NCBI RefSeq assembly: GCF_018069625.1
Contig: NZ_CP072941.1
Coordinates: 6,696,001 to 6,760,000 of the forward strand
Reading direction: 5' to 3'
Origin: Streptomyces yatensis
GTDB lineage: Bacteria > Actinomycetota > Actinomycetes > Streptomycetales > Streptomycetaceae
DNA: 64,000 nucleotides
This document shows positions 50,376 through 58,263 of this stretch, one piece after another. The first letter of the stretch is position 1; each line of letters opens with the position of its first letter. The notes under the pieces were generated by a model. The model was not told the origin of the DNA. It saw nothing but the letters and a program-made list of their open reading frames with translations, and searched no databases. A program made the position numbers and the translations under genes.

Positions 50376-52040
50376 TTGGCTGAGTTCATCTACACCATGC
50401 GCAAGACGCGCAAGGCGCACGGCGACAAGGTGATCCTCGACGACGTCACGCTGAGCTTTCTGCCCGGCGCGAAGATCGGTGTCGTGGGCCCCAACGGCGC
50501 CGGTAAGTCGACGGTGCTGAAGATCATGGCGGGCCTGGAGCAGCCGTCCAATGGTGACGCCTTCCTCTCCCCTGGCTACAGCGTCGGCATCCTGCTCCAG
50601 GAGCCCCCGCTGGATGAGTCCAAGACCGTGCTGGAGAACGTCCAGGACGGCGTGGCGGTGACCAAGGGCAAGCTGGACCGCTTCAACGAGATCGCCGAGC
50701 AGATGGCGACCGACTACAGCGACGAGCTGCTCGAGGAGATGGGCAAGCTCCAGGAGGACCTGGACCACGCCAACGCCTGGGACCTGGACGCCCAGCTCGA
50801 GCAGGCCATGGACGCCCTCGGCTGCCCGCCCGGCGACTGGCCGGTCACCACCCTCTCCGGTGGTGAGAAGCGCCGGGTCGCGCTCTGCAAGCTGCTGCTC
50901 GAGGCCCCCGACCTGCTGCTGCTGGACGAGCCCACCAACCACCTGGACGCCGAGTCCGTCAACTGGCTGGAGCAGCACCTCGCCAAGTACGCGGGCACCG
51001 TCGTGGCCATCACCCACGACCGGTACTTCCTGGACAACGTGGCGGAGTGGATCCTGGAGCTCGACCGCGGCCGCGCCATCGGTTACGAGGGCAACTACTC
51101 CACCTACCTGGAGAAGAAGCAGGCCCGGCTGAAGGTCGAGGGCCAGAAGGACGCCAAGCGCGCCAAGCGCCTCAAGGAGGAGCTGGACTGGGTCCGCTCC
51201 AACGCCAAGGGCCGCCAGGCCAAGTCCCGGGCCCGGCTGACCCGTTACGAGGAGATGGCCGCCGAGGCCGAGAAGACCCGGAAGCTGGACTTCGAGGAGA
51301 TCCAGATCCCGCCGGGCCCGCGCCTGGGCAGCGTCGTGGTCGAGGTGGAGAACCTCTCCAAGGCGTTCGGCGAGAAGGTCCTCATCGACGACCTCTCCTT
51401 CACCCTCCCGCGTAACGGCATCGTCGGCGTCATCGGCCCCAACGGCGCCGGTAAGACCACGCTCTTCAAGATGATCCAGGGCCTGGAGACCGCCGACGCG
51501 GGCCGCATCAAGGTCGGCGAGACCGTCAAGATCTCCTACGTCGACCAGAGCCGCGCCAACATCGACCCCAAGAAGACGCTGTGGGCGGTCGTCTCCGACG
51601 AGCTCGACTACATCAACGTCGGCCAGGTCGAGATGCCGTCCCGCGCCTATGTCTCGGCGTTCGGCTTCAAGGGCCCGGACCAGCAGAAGCCGGCCGGGGT
51701 GCTCTCGGGCGGTGAGCGCAACCGCCTCAACCTCGCGCTCACCCTCAAGCAGGGCGGCAACCTGCTGCTCCTCGACGAGCCCACCAACGATCTCGACGTC
51801 GAGACCCTGTCCTCGCTGGAGAACGCGCTGCTCGACTTCCCGGGCTGCGCCGTGGTCGTCTCCCACGACCGCTGGTTCCTCGACCGCGTCGCCACGCACA
51901 TCCTGGCGTACGAGGGCGAGTCCAAGTGGTTCTGGTTCGAGGGCAACTTCGAGTCGTACGAGAAGAACAAGGTCGAGCGGCTCGGCCCGGACGCGGCCCG
52001 TCCGCACCGCGCCACCTACAAGAAGCTCACCCGGGGCTGA
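50376..52040 (+). CDS. ettA: Energy-dependent translational throttle protein EttA (ABC-F), TTG start
   Basis: 554 residues, the length of E. coli EttA (555). The start is TTG at 50376, giving MAEFIYTMRKTRKAHGDKVI, the conserved N terminus. Two ATPase cassettes have Walker A GPNGAGKST and GPNGAGKTT, signatures LSGGEKRRVA and LSGGERNRLN, and Walker B LLLLDEPTNHLDAES and LLLLDEPTNDLDVET. The charged inter-domain linker lies at about residues 240-320. EttA binds the ribosomal E site and couples initiation to the ATP/ADP ratio. The upstream 200 bases are open in frame but unrelated to the family. Confidence 0.95.
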   Translation: MAEFIYTMRKTRKAHGDKVILDDVTLSFLPGAKIGVVGPNGAGKSTVLKIMAGLEQPSNGDAFLSPGYSVGILLQEPPLDESKTVLENVQDGVAVTKGKLDRFNEIAEQMATDYSDELLEEMGKLQEDLDHANAWDLDAQLEQAMDALGCPPGDWPVTTLSGGEKRRVALCKLLLEAPDLLLLDEPTNHLDAESVNWLEQHLAKYAGTVVAITHDRYFLDNVAEWILELDRGRAIGYEGNYSTYLEKKQARLKVEGQKDAKRAKRLKEELDWVRSNAKGRQAKSRARLTRYEEMAAEAEKTRKLDFEEIQIPPGPRLGSVVVEVENLSKAFGEKVLIDDLSFTLPRNGIVGVIGPNGAGKTTLFKMIQGLETADAGRIKVGETVKISYVDQSRANIDPKKTLWAVVSDELDYINVGQVEMPSRAYVSAFGFKGPDQQKPAGVLSGGERNRLNLALTLKQGGNLLLLDEPTNDLDVETLSSLENALLDFPGCAVVVSHDRWFLDRVATHILAYEGESKWFWFEGNFESYEKNKVERLGPDAARPHRATYKKLTRG

Positions 52041-52044
52041 GTGG

Positions 52045-52533
52045 ATGGCACGCCATATCTACCCCTGTCCCCTGCGCTGGTCCGACATGGACGCGTTCGG
52101 CCACGTCAACAACGTGACCTTCCTCCGCTACCTGGAGGAGGCCCGGGTCGACTTCATGTGGCGGCTGGCGCCGGGGAACGGGAGTGACGCGTTCACCGGC
52201 GGCGTGGTCGTGGCCCGGCATGAGATCGACTATCTGAAGCCCCTCGTCCACCGGCACAGCCCGGTGACGATCGAGACCTGGGTGACGGAGATCAAGGCCG
52301 CGTATCTCACCCTGCGCTACGAGATCAAGGACGAGGACGCACTGTATGTGCGTGCCGCCACCCGCATCGTGCCCTACGACCTCGACCAGGGCCGTCCGCG
52401 CCGGGTCTCCCCGGAAGAGGAGAAGTTCCTCACCGAGTACCTGGAGCCGGACCCGGTGAAGAAGGGCTCCGGCAAGGCGTCCGCGAAGCCCGCCGGTGGG
52501 GCCGAGCGGTCGGAGGGGGCCGTCGCCGTATGA
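52045..52533 (+). CDS. 4HBT hotdog-fold acyl-CoA thioesterase
   Basis: 162 residues. The hotdog motif WSDMDAFGHVNNVTFLRYLE contains the catalytic Asp of 4-hydroxybenzoyl-CoA thioesterase-type enzymes. The last 30 residues are a Lys/Ala/Gly tail. The ATG lies five bases after the ettA stop, so it is in the same transcript. Its own stop overlaps the next start (ATGA at 52530). The substrate is unknown. Confidence 0.88.
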   Translation: MARHIYPCPLRWSDMDAFGHVNNVTFLRYLEEARVDFMWRLAPGNGSDAFTGGVVVARHEIDYLKPLVHRHSPVTIETWVTEIKAAYLTLRYEIKDEDALYVRAATRIVPYDLDQGRPRRVSPEEEKFLTEYLEPDPVKKGSGKASAKPAGGAERSEGAVAV

Positions 52534-53381
52534 CGGCCGCCGGCCAGGAGCTCCACTTCGCCGACGCCGGGGAGGCGGCCGATCTCGCCGCCTTCCTGGC
52601 CCGGCTGATCCACTACGACCGGGCGGCGGCGGTACGGCTGCAGGCGGGCGGCGGTGTGCTCGCCGTCTTCGGCCGGCCGCCGTCCTTCGAGGTCCTCGCG
52701 ATCCGTACGGCGCGGCTCGAGGCGATCATCGGCACCGAGGCGGCCGAGGCGGCCGGGGGGACCGGGGAGGCCGGAGCGAGCGGGCCCGGCGTGCTGGATA
52801 CGACGGTCTCGGCGGGCGAGCTCGGGGACGCGCTGGACACGGCGCGGGCCGGGCGGACCGCCGACGGGACCGAGGACCGCGACCGGGGCCTGGTGGTCAC
52901 CGTGCCGCAGGCCGTCACCGGTCCGCCGTGGGCCGGGCTGCTGCCGCCGCGCGGCGGCTGGCGCCGGGTGAACGGCCTGCCGGGCGTGGACGAGGTGCGT
53001 GGGGCGGTCGCCGCCGCCGTCGCCGAGTTCCGGGCCCGCGACGCGGAACTCCCCGAGGAGCGCCGTACGCGCGCCGAGCGCGACCGCATCGGCCATGAGA
53101 TCTGGTCCCGCACGCTAGGCGACACCGGGCTCCCGCTGCGCGCCGTGCATGCCGCCCAGTCGCTGGGCTTCCTGCGCCCGGTCCGGGCGGCGGCGCCGGC
53201 CGCCTCCGCCACCGGTGCCGGTGCCGGTGTCGGGGGCGGTGTGGCCACGGTCGCGCCCGACACCGCGGCCGAGCCGCTGGCGCTGCTCGCCGCGGGCGGC
53301 TGGCTGCGGCTGCGCACTCCGTACGGCTCGATCGCGGTGCGTACGTCGGGCCTCTCCGGCCTGTCCGTCACACCCGCCTGA
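52530..53381 (+). CDS. Conserved-looking actinobacterial protein of unknown function
   Basis: 283 residues, translationally coupled to the thioesterase by an ATGA overlap. I recognise no family. The N terminus (HFADAGEAADLAAFLARLIH, YDRAAAVRLQAGGGVLAVFG) and C terminus (LALLAAGGWLRLRTPYGSIA) look folded. The centre holds Gly/Ala-rich low-complexity segments. No signal peptide or membrane span is seen. The context (ettA, thioesterase) gives little hint beyond housekeeping. Confidence 0.8.
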   Translation: MTAAGQELHFADAGEAADLAAFLARLIHYDRAAAVRLQAGGGVLAVFGRPPSFEVLAIRTARLEAIIGTEAAEAAGGTGEAGASGPGVLDTTVSAGELGDALDTARAGRTADGTEDRDRGLVVTVPQAVTGPPWAGLLPPRGGWRRVNGLPGVDEVRGAVAAAVAEFRARDAELPEERRTRAERDRIGHEIWSRTLGDTGLPLRAVHAAQSLGFLRPVRAAAPAASATGAGAGVGGGVATVAPDTAAEPLALLAAGGWLRLRTPYGSIAVRTSGLSGLSVTPA

Positions 53382-53448
53382 GGCCGCCTGGGCCCGCCGG
53401 ATCAGCCCTCTGGGCCCGCCGGGCCGGCCCTCGGGGCCTTTTACGGGG

Positions 53449-53853
53449 TCAGCCCTCCGTGTTGATCATGGAGGCGGCGGCGTAGGTGAGATAGTGCCAC
53501 AGCTGGCCCTCGAGCTCCGGGGCCAGCTCCAGCTCGTCGACCGCGTCGCGCATATGGCGCAGCCAGGCGTCATGGGCGGCGCGGTTCACGGTGAAGGGGG
53601 CGTGGCGCATGCGCAGCCGCGGGTGGCCGCGGTTGTCGCTGTAGGTGCGGGGGCCGCCCCAGTACTGCATCAAGAAGAGTACGAGCCGTTCCTCGGCCGG
53701 TCCCAGGTCGTCCTCGGGGTACATCGGCCGGAGCAGCGGGTCTTCGGCGACCCCCTGGTAGAAGCGGTGGACCAGACGCCGGAAGGTCTGCTCGCCGCCG
53801 ACCTGCTCGTAGAAGGTCTGCTCCTGAAGTGTGCCTCGCGGAATCTCTTTCAC
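53449..53853 (-). CDS. Group II truncated hemoglobin (GlbO type)
   Basis: 134 residues. The signature residues are in place: Tyr32 (B10) in HRFYQGV, proximal His84 (F8) in RMRHAPF, and Trp97 (G8) in HDAWLRHM, which defines group II. Such globins bind O2/NO and are linked to oxidative or nitrosative defence. The start is 80 bases from the divergent methyltransferase gene. Confidence 0.94.
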   Translation of the reverse strand: MKEIPRGTLQEQTFYEQVGGEQTFRRLVHRFYQGVAEDPLLRPMYPEDDLGPAEERLVLFLMQYWGGPRTYSDNRGHPRLRMRHAPFTVNRAAHDAWLRHMRDAVDELELAPELEGQLWHYLTYAAASMINTEG

Positions 53854-53933
53854 GCCTCCATGGTCTCAGACACCCCCGGCTGGAAAAGGGGGCGTGGGTC
53901 GCGGCCGAAGGGCGGGCGCAGGAGAGTGGAGTC

Positions 53934-55481
53934 ATGGGCAGCACGGGCGGTGGCACACGCAGTGCGCCGGACGCCGTGGAGCGTGTGGCGCGGGGGAGGC
54001 GTATGGGCCGGGAGGCCGATGGGTGCGCCGAGGAGGCCGCGGCGGTACGGGCCGGGCTGGTCCGGGAGATCGTGGCGGGCGGCGGGCTCACGGACCCCGC
54101 CTGGCGGGCGGCCTTCGAGGAGGTGCCGCGACACCTTTTCGTGCCCTACTACTACGAGGCGGGGGAAGCGGGCACGGCGCCACGTACGGCGGGTGCGCCA
54201 GGGGCGGTAGGCGCGGCGGGGGAGGCGGGCGCGGCGGCGGGTACGGCAGGTGCGGCGGCTACGGCAGGCACGACAGGCACGGCGGGCGCGCCAGGGGCGG
54301 TAGGCGCGGTGGGTGCGACAGGTGAGGCGGGGGAGGCGGGCGCGGCGGCGGGTACGGCGGGTGCGGCAGGCACGACAGGCACGGCGGGCGCGCCAGGGGC
54401 GGTGGGTGCGGCAGGCGAGGCGGGTGCGCCAGGCACGGCGGACGAGGCGGCTACGGCAGGTACGGCGGGTGCGACAGGCACGCCAGGCACGGCAGGCGCG
54501 GAGGCTACGGCATGCACGGGCGCGGCCGGTGCAGGTTCGGCAGACATGGGCGCGGCAGGTGCGGGCGAAGCAGGCACGGGCGCGGCTGGTGGGCCCAGCC
54601 GTGAGACTGCAGGGGCGGCAAAGGCCGGTGCGGCGCATGGGACGGTCGGTTACACCCGGCTGTGGCGCGACGATCCCCATCCGCTGCGGCGGGCCCGCTG
54701 GCTGGCCGGCGCGTACGCGGACGCCCCGCTCGCCACGCGGGTGCGCGACGGTGAGCTGATCACCTCCAGCAGCCAGCCGTCGTTGATGGCGCGGATGCTC
54801 CAGGCGCTCCAGGTGCGGGACGGGGACCGGGTGCTGGAGATCGGCGCGGGCACCGGCTACAACGCCGCGCTGCTGGCCCATCGGCTCGGCGACACCCACG
54901 TCACGACCCTCGACCTCGACCCGGAGATCACCGAGGCCGCCCGCAACCATCTGGCCGCCGCCGGATTCCGCCCCGCCGTCGTCACGGGCGACGGGGCGCG
55001 CGGCTGTCCGCTGCACGCCCCCTACGACCGGATCATCGCCACCTGCGCCGTGGCGTCCATCCCGTCCGCATGGATCGGCCAGTGCCGGCCGGGTGCGCTG
55101 ATCCTGACGCCGCTCGCGACCGGGCTGATCGCCCTGAGGGTCGCCGACGCCCGCCATGCGGAGGGGCATTTTCTGGCCCTGCCCGCGTACTTCGTTCCGC
55201 TGCGCGGCAGCGGCCCGCCGCCTCAGGTGCCCACGCACGGCCTGCCGTCCCGGCCGCTGCTGGACGACTCCTTCCGCTTCCTGCTGAACGTGGCCGCGGG
55301 CCATATGGAGCCGGTCGAGGCCCTCGCGCTGTGGGAGCACGAGGGCAGGCCGGGGCGGGAGCGCTACGGGGTGACGGTGCGGGGCGAGCGCCAATGGGCC
55401 TGGCTGGACGACCCGGAGGGCGCCTACGGCTGGCCGCTGGGCCCTCCCAGCGGCCTTCAGCCCGGGCTTCAGCCCTGCTAG
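53934..55481 (+). CDS. PCMT-like methyltransferase interrupted by a collagen-like Gly-X-Y insertion
   Basis: 515 residues from ATG 53934, with GGAGAG seven bases upstream. Residues 1-74 match the N terminus of protein-L-isoaspartate-methyltransferase-like proteins (LVREIVAGGGLTDPAWRAAF, EEVPRHLFVPYYY). From about residue 242 the family resumes (RLWRDDPHPLRRARWLAGAY, then ITSSSQPSLMARMLQAL and the SAM-binding VLEIGAGTGYNAALLAHRLG). Between them about 160 residues are Gly/Ala/Thr, largely in Gly-X-Y triplets. Catalysis is probably unaffected if the insert loops out. The substrate is unknown; similar enzymes also serve RiPP clusters, but no precursor is seen nearby. Confidence 0.87.
   Translation: MGSTGGGTRSAPDAVERVARGRRMGREADGCAEEAAAVRAGLVREIVAGGGLTDPAWRAAFEEVPRHLFVPYYYEAGEAGTAPRTAGAPGAVGAAGEAGAAAGTAGAAATAGTTGTAGAPGAVGAVGATGEAGEAGAAAGTAGAAGTTGTAGAPGAVGAAGEAGAPGTADEAATAGTAGATGTPGTAGAEATACTGAAGAGSADMGAAGAGEAGTGAAGGPSRETAGAAKAGAAHGTVGYTRLWRDDPHPLRRARWLAGAYADAPLATRVRDGELITSSSQPSLMARMLQALQVRDGDRVLEIGAGTGYNAALLAHRLGDTHVTTLDLDPEITEAARNHLAAAGFRPAVVTGDGARGCPLHAPYDRIIATCAVASIPSAWIGQCRPGALILTPLATGLIALRVADARHAEGHFLALPAYFVPLRGSGPPPQVPTHGLPSRPLLDDSFRFLLNVAAGHMEPVEALALWEHEGRPGRERYGVTVRGERQWAWLDDPEGAYGWPLGPPSGLQPGLQPC
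54192..54490. repeat. Higher-order tandem repeat (units of about 93-102 bp) encoding collagen-like triplets
   Basis: Units starting GGTGCGCCAGGGGCGGT-like at 54192, 54285 and 54387 encode GAPGAVGA(A/V)G-type blocks of 31, 34 and about 30 residues. Degenerate GlyThrAla triplets continue to about 54630. Third codon positions keep the same bases between the units, so the duplication is recent. Confidence 0.85.
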
Positions 55482-55559
55482 GCCACCAGCCCTCCGGCCC
55501 TCCGCGCCGCGCCGCCCAGATCCTCCAGGCCCGCGCCGTCCGCCCCGCCCGTCCTGGCC

Positions 55560-56705
55560 TCAGCCCCGGCGCACCGTGATCGTCGTCCAGGCGCCGACGT
55601 GGACGCGGTCGCCCTCCCGGAGCGGGACCGGCACGAACGGCTGGATCGGCTCCTCGCCGCCGTTGATCGTCGTCCCGTTCGTCGAGTCCTGGTCGACGAC
55701 CGCCCAGACGCCGTCGGGCTGCTGGACGAGGAGTGCGTGCTGATGCGAGACGCCCGGGTCCTCGGGCGGGCGCCCGAGGTCGATGTCGGGGGCCTCACCG
55801 GTGCTGTGGCGGCGCCGGCCGATGGTGATCTGGCCGCCGTTGAGCGGCAGTTGCTGCTCGGGGGAGTAGGCCGGGAGGTTCAGCCCGGCGGCCTCGGGGC
55901 CGCTGCGGTTCATCATCGCCATGAAGTACTCACGGTCCGGGGCGACGACGGCTATCCAGTTGCCGGGCGCCGACGACGGAACCCCGCCCTGGCCGAACTG
56001 GGCGCCGACGGGCGGCGTCGAGTGCTGCGGGGCGCCGGGGTGCTGCTGCTGCGGCTGGTGGCCCGGCCCCTGCTGCTGGGGCGGGGCGTACCCCTCGTTC
56101 CCGTACGGCTGGGCGGGGGGCGCGGGGGCCTGCGGGTAGCCGTAGCCGTACTGCGGCGCGGCCGGGGGCGCGCCCTGGCCATGGCCCGGGGCGCCCTGCT
56201 GCGGTGCGCCGTGCGGGGGCGTGCCGCCCTGCTGCGGCGGCGGAAGCGTCCAGTCGCTGTCGCCGCCGAACCCCTGACCGGGGGAGTGGCCGGCGCCGCC
56301 CTGCCCCGGGTGCGGGACATGCGGCACCCCGGGCCCCGGCTGCTGCGGTGGCGCGTAACCGCCCTGCGGCGGACCGTACGGAGAAGGCGTATGCGTCTGG
56401 AAGTTGAACCGGCACTCCTCGCAGAACGGAGCCTGCGCCTCACGCGGCGTACGGCACTGCGGGCACAGCTCCTGCTGCTGCGCCGGATAGCCGTAGCCCC
56501 CCGCGCCGCCGGGCGGCGGTGGGCCGCCCGGCCCCGGACTCCCGTAGCCGCCCGGTGGCACGGGCACGCCGTGGCCACCCGGCGCGGGCTGTGGCGGAGG
56601 TGGAGAGGCGGCACCGGAGGGCATGGGTGTCCCCGACATCCGGTGGCCACACACCTCGCACCAGTCGTCGGCCGCCGAGTGGTGGCCGTTGGGACAGGTC
56701 GGCAT
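55560..56705 (-). CDS. FHA-domain protein with N-terminal zinc-ribbon motifs
   Basis: 381 residues. Two Cys-pair motifs (CPNGHHSAADDWCEVCG at residues 4-20, and CPQCRTPREAQAPFCEECRF near 81-100) precede a long Pro/Gly/Gln-rich linker. A C-terminal FHA domain follows (ITIGRRRHSTGEAPDIDLG, DPGVSHQHALL, DQDSTNGTTING), with the phosphothreonine-binding Arg, Ser, His and Asn in place. It should bind Thr-phosphorylated partners of the adjacent kinase, in the way GarA/OdhI is the FHA target of PknG in mycobacteria and corynebacteria. It is the last gene of the signalling operon. Confidence 0.9.
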   Translation of the reverse strand: MPTCPNGHHSAADDWCEVCGHRMSGTPMPSGAASPPPPQPAPGGHGVPVPPGGYGSPGPGGPPPPGGAGGYGYPAQQQELCPQCRTPREAQAPFCEECRFNFQTHTPSPYGPPQGGYAPPQQPGPGVPHVPHPGQGGAGHSPGQGFGGDSDWTLPPPQQGGTPPHGAPQQGAPGHGQGAPPAAPQYGYGYPQAPAPPAQPYGNEGYAPPQQQGPGHQPQQQHPGAPQHSTPPVGAQFGQGGVPSSAPGNWIAVVAPDREYFMAMMNRSGPEAAGLNLPAYSPEQQLPLNGGQITIGRRRHSTGEAPDIDLGRPPEDPGVSHQHALLVQQPDGVWAVVDQDSTNGTTINGGEEPIQPFVPVPLREGDRVHVGAWTTITVRRG

Positions 56706-56774
56706 GTCGGATCCCCCTCTTGTGGCTTTCTCGGTGTTTCTGCCGAGAAGTGCTACGTGAGTGCTGGTTATGTG

Positions 56775-58241
56775 CTACTTCTTGACGCGAACTGTCTTGG
56801 TGGAGCGCGTTTCGAGGGTCATCTCGTCCGCCTCCGCGACCTTCGCCTTCAGTCGCACAGTACCTGCCGCCACATCGAGGACGTCCACCACCTTCGCAAG
56901 CAGTTTCGCCGTGTCCTCGTTCCCCGATGCGGTCGCCAGCTGTACGGCACGCCCCAGCTTCGCGGTCGCTTGTTCGGCATCGCCGGACTTGCGGGCATTC
57001 ATGCCCTGTTGGATGACCTGGGCCAGTTCGGCCTGGCCCGTATAGTGCGCCACCTGCGGATTCATCGCGGTGGAGACGGCCAGGTCAGCCGTCCACACCG
57101 CACGTACCAGCCCTTGGGCCAGCGGGCTCGGCGGACTGCCGACCCCCTCGGGCGGCGGCTGGACCAGGGAAATCCTGGCCGCGAGCATCTCCTGGCCGAC
57201 CTCCGCCGCCGGAACTCTCACGCACAGGTGGTAGTCGCGGGACTCATCGCCCCAGGACCCGGTGGGATAGTCGCCCGCGCGCGGACCGGCCTCGACCCGG
57301 CGGGCGGTCAGATCCTCGACCGTCGGTGCGACCTGTTTCACATACGCCACCTCGGCGCCCTTGGGGGTCCACAGCCGGAGGCTGACGTCGGCGATCTCCT
57401 TGCCCATCGCCGCCTCCATCATCCGCGTGAAGTCCGCGGAGAGTCCGGCGGGATCGGCGACGATATCGGCCGTTCCGAGCAGGGCGGAGGCGATCCCGGT
57501 GACCTCCTCGACCTCCCAGTCGGTGCCCACCCCGCGGGCGTCGCAGGTGAAGCGGCCCGCGCAGGCGTCGAGCACCGCCCGCAGCCGCGCCGGCTCCTCG
57601 TGTTCGTTCCGGCCGTCGGTGAGCAGAATGCCGTGCCGGATCGTGGCATCGGCCGAGCTGAGCAGCAGATCGGCCAGCAGCAGCCAGGTGCCGATCGCGG
57701 TGCCGCCGCCCGGACTCAGGCTCCGCAGCGCGTCCTTGGCCTGGGCGCGGGTGAGCGGATCGGCGATGGCCAGCTGCCCGTTCCCAGGGAAGACCTCGAC
57801 CGCCTTGTGGGTGCCCGCCACCACGGAGAAGGCGACACCGTCGCGCACCGTGTCGATGGCGGCGGCGGTCGCCTCCCGCGCGTGGCGCATCTTCGTCGGC
57901 GGATAGTCCATCGAGCCGGAGCAGTCCACCATGATCACCACGGCCGCGCGGGCGGCGGCCCCGCCCGGGACGCCCCCGCCGTCGGACGCGCCGGGGAGGC
58001 CGTCGGACGCGCCCGGGACGCCGTCGGACGCGCCCGGGACGCCGTCATACGCACCGGGGACGCCGTCGTACACGTCGGGTGCGGCGGCGGGAGCGGGGAT
58101 CGGCGGGCCTCCCGCGGCCCCGCCGCCGGACGAGGTGACGGTGATGATCGCGTTCACCTCGCGGCCTCCCTCGGGGAGGTACTCGTTCTGATAGACCTCG
58201 ACCGAGAACCGCGGCGCGTCGGGCGTCGAGAAATGGGCCAT
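56775..58241 (-). CDS. von Willebrand factor A domain protein
   Basis: 488 residues. The MIDAS motif is complete: DCSGSM near residue 105, a Thr in SPGGGTAIG, and Asp in LTDGRNEH. The N-terminal strand domain (FSVEVYQNEYLPEGGREVNA) is interrupted by a 7-residue tandem repeat (DGVPGAS type). The C-terminal third is helical. There is no signal peptide, so it acts in the cytosol. Its position between PP2C and FHA genes suggests a scaffold or effector in the kinase pathway. Confidence 0.9.
   Translation of the reverse strand: MAHFSTPDAPRFSVEVYQNEYLPEGGREVNAIITVTSSGGGAAGGPPIPAPAAAPDVYDGVPGAYDGVPGASDGVPGASDGLPGASDGGGVPGGAAARAAVVIMVDCSGSMDYPPTKMRHAREATAAAIDTVRDGVAFSVVAGTHKAVEVFPGNGQLAIADPLTRAQAKDALRSLSPGGGTAIGTWLLLADLLLSSADATIRHGILLTDGRNEHEEPARLRAVLDACAGRFTCDARGVGTDWEVEEVTGIASALLGTADIVADPAGLSADFTRMMEAAMGKEIADVSLRLWTPKGAEVAYVKQVAPTVEDLTARRVEAGPRAGDYPTGSWGDESRDYHLCVRVPAAEVGQEMLAARISLVQPPPEGVGSPPSPLAQGLVRAVWTADLAVSTAMNPQVAHYTGQAELAQVIQQGMNARKSGDAEQATAKLGRAVQLATASGNEDTAKLLAKVVDVLDVAAGTVRLKAKVAEADEMTLETRSTKTVRVKK
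57980..58076. repeat. 21-bp tandem repeat in the vWA gene
   Basis: Four to five units of 21 bases (GGGACGCCGTCGGACGCGCC and variants) encode repeated YDGVPGA/SDGVPGA/SDGLPGA. The run lies in a loop just before the strand leading to the MIDAS motif. It is likely to vary in copy number between strains. Confidence 0.85.
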
Positions 58242-58263
58242 ATCATCCGCTCCTTGGCGACCG

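Noticed and set aside
54192..54630. Repeated units as a CRISPR-like array
   Set aside because: The units are contiguous, in frame and without distinct spacers; they encode Gly-X-Y triplets within a methyltransferase.
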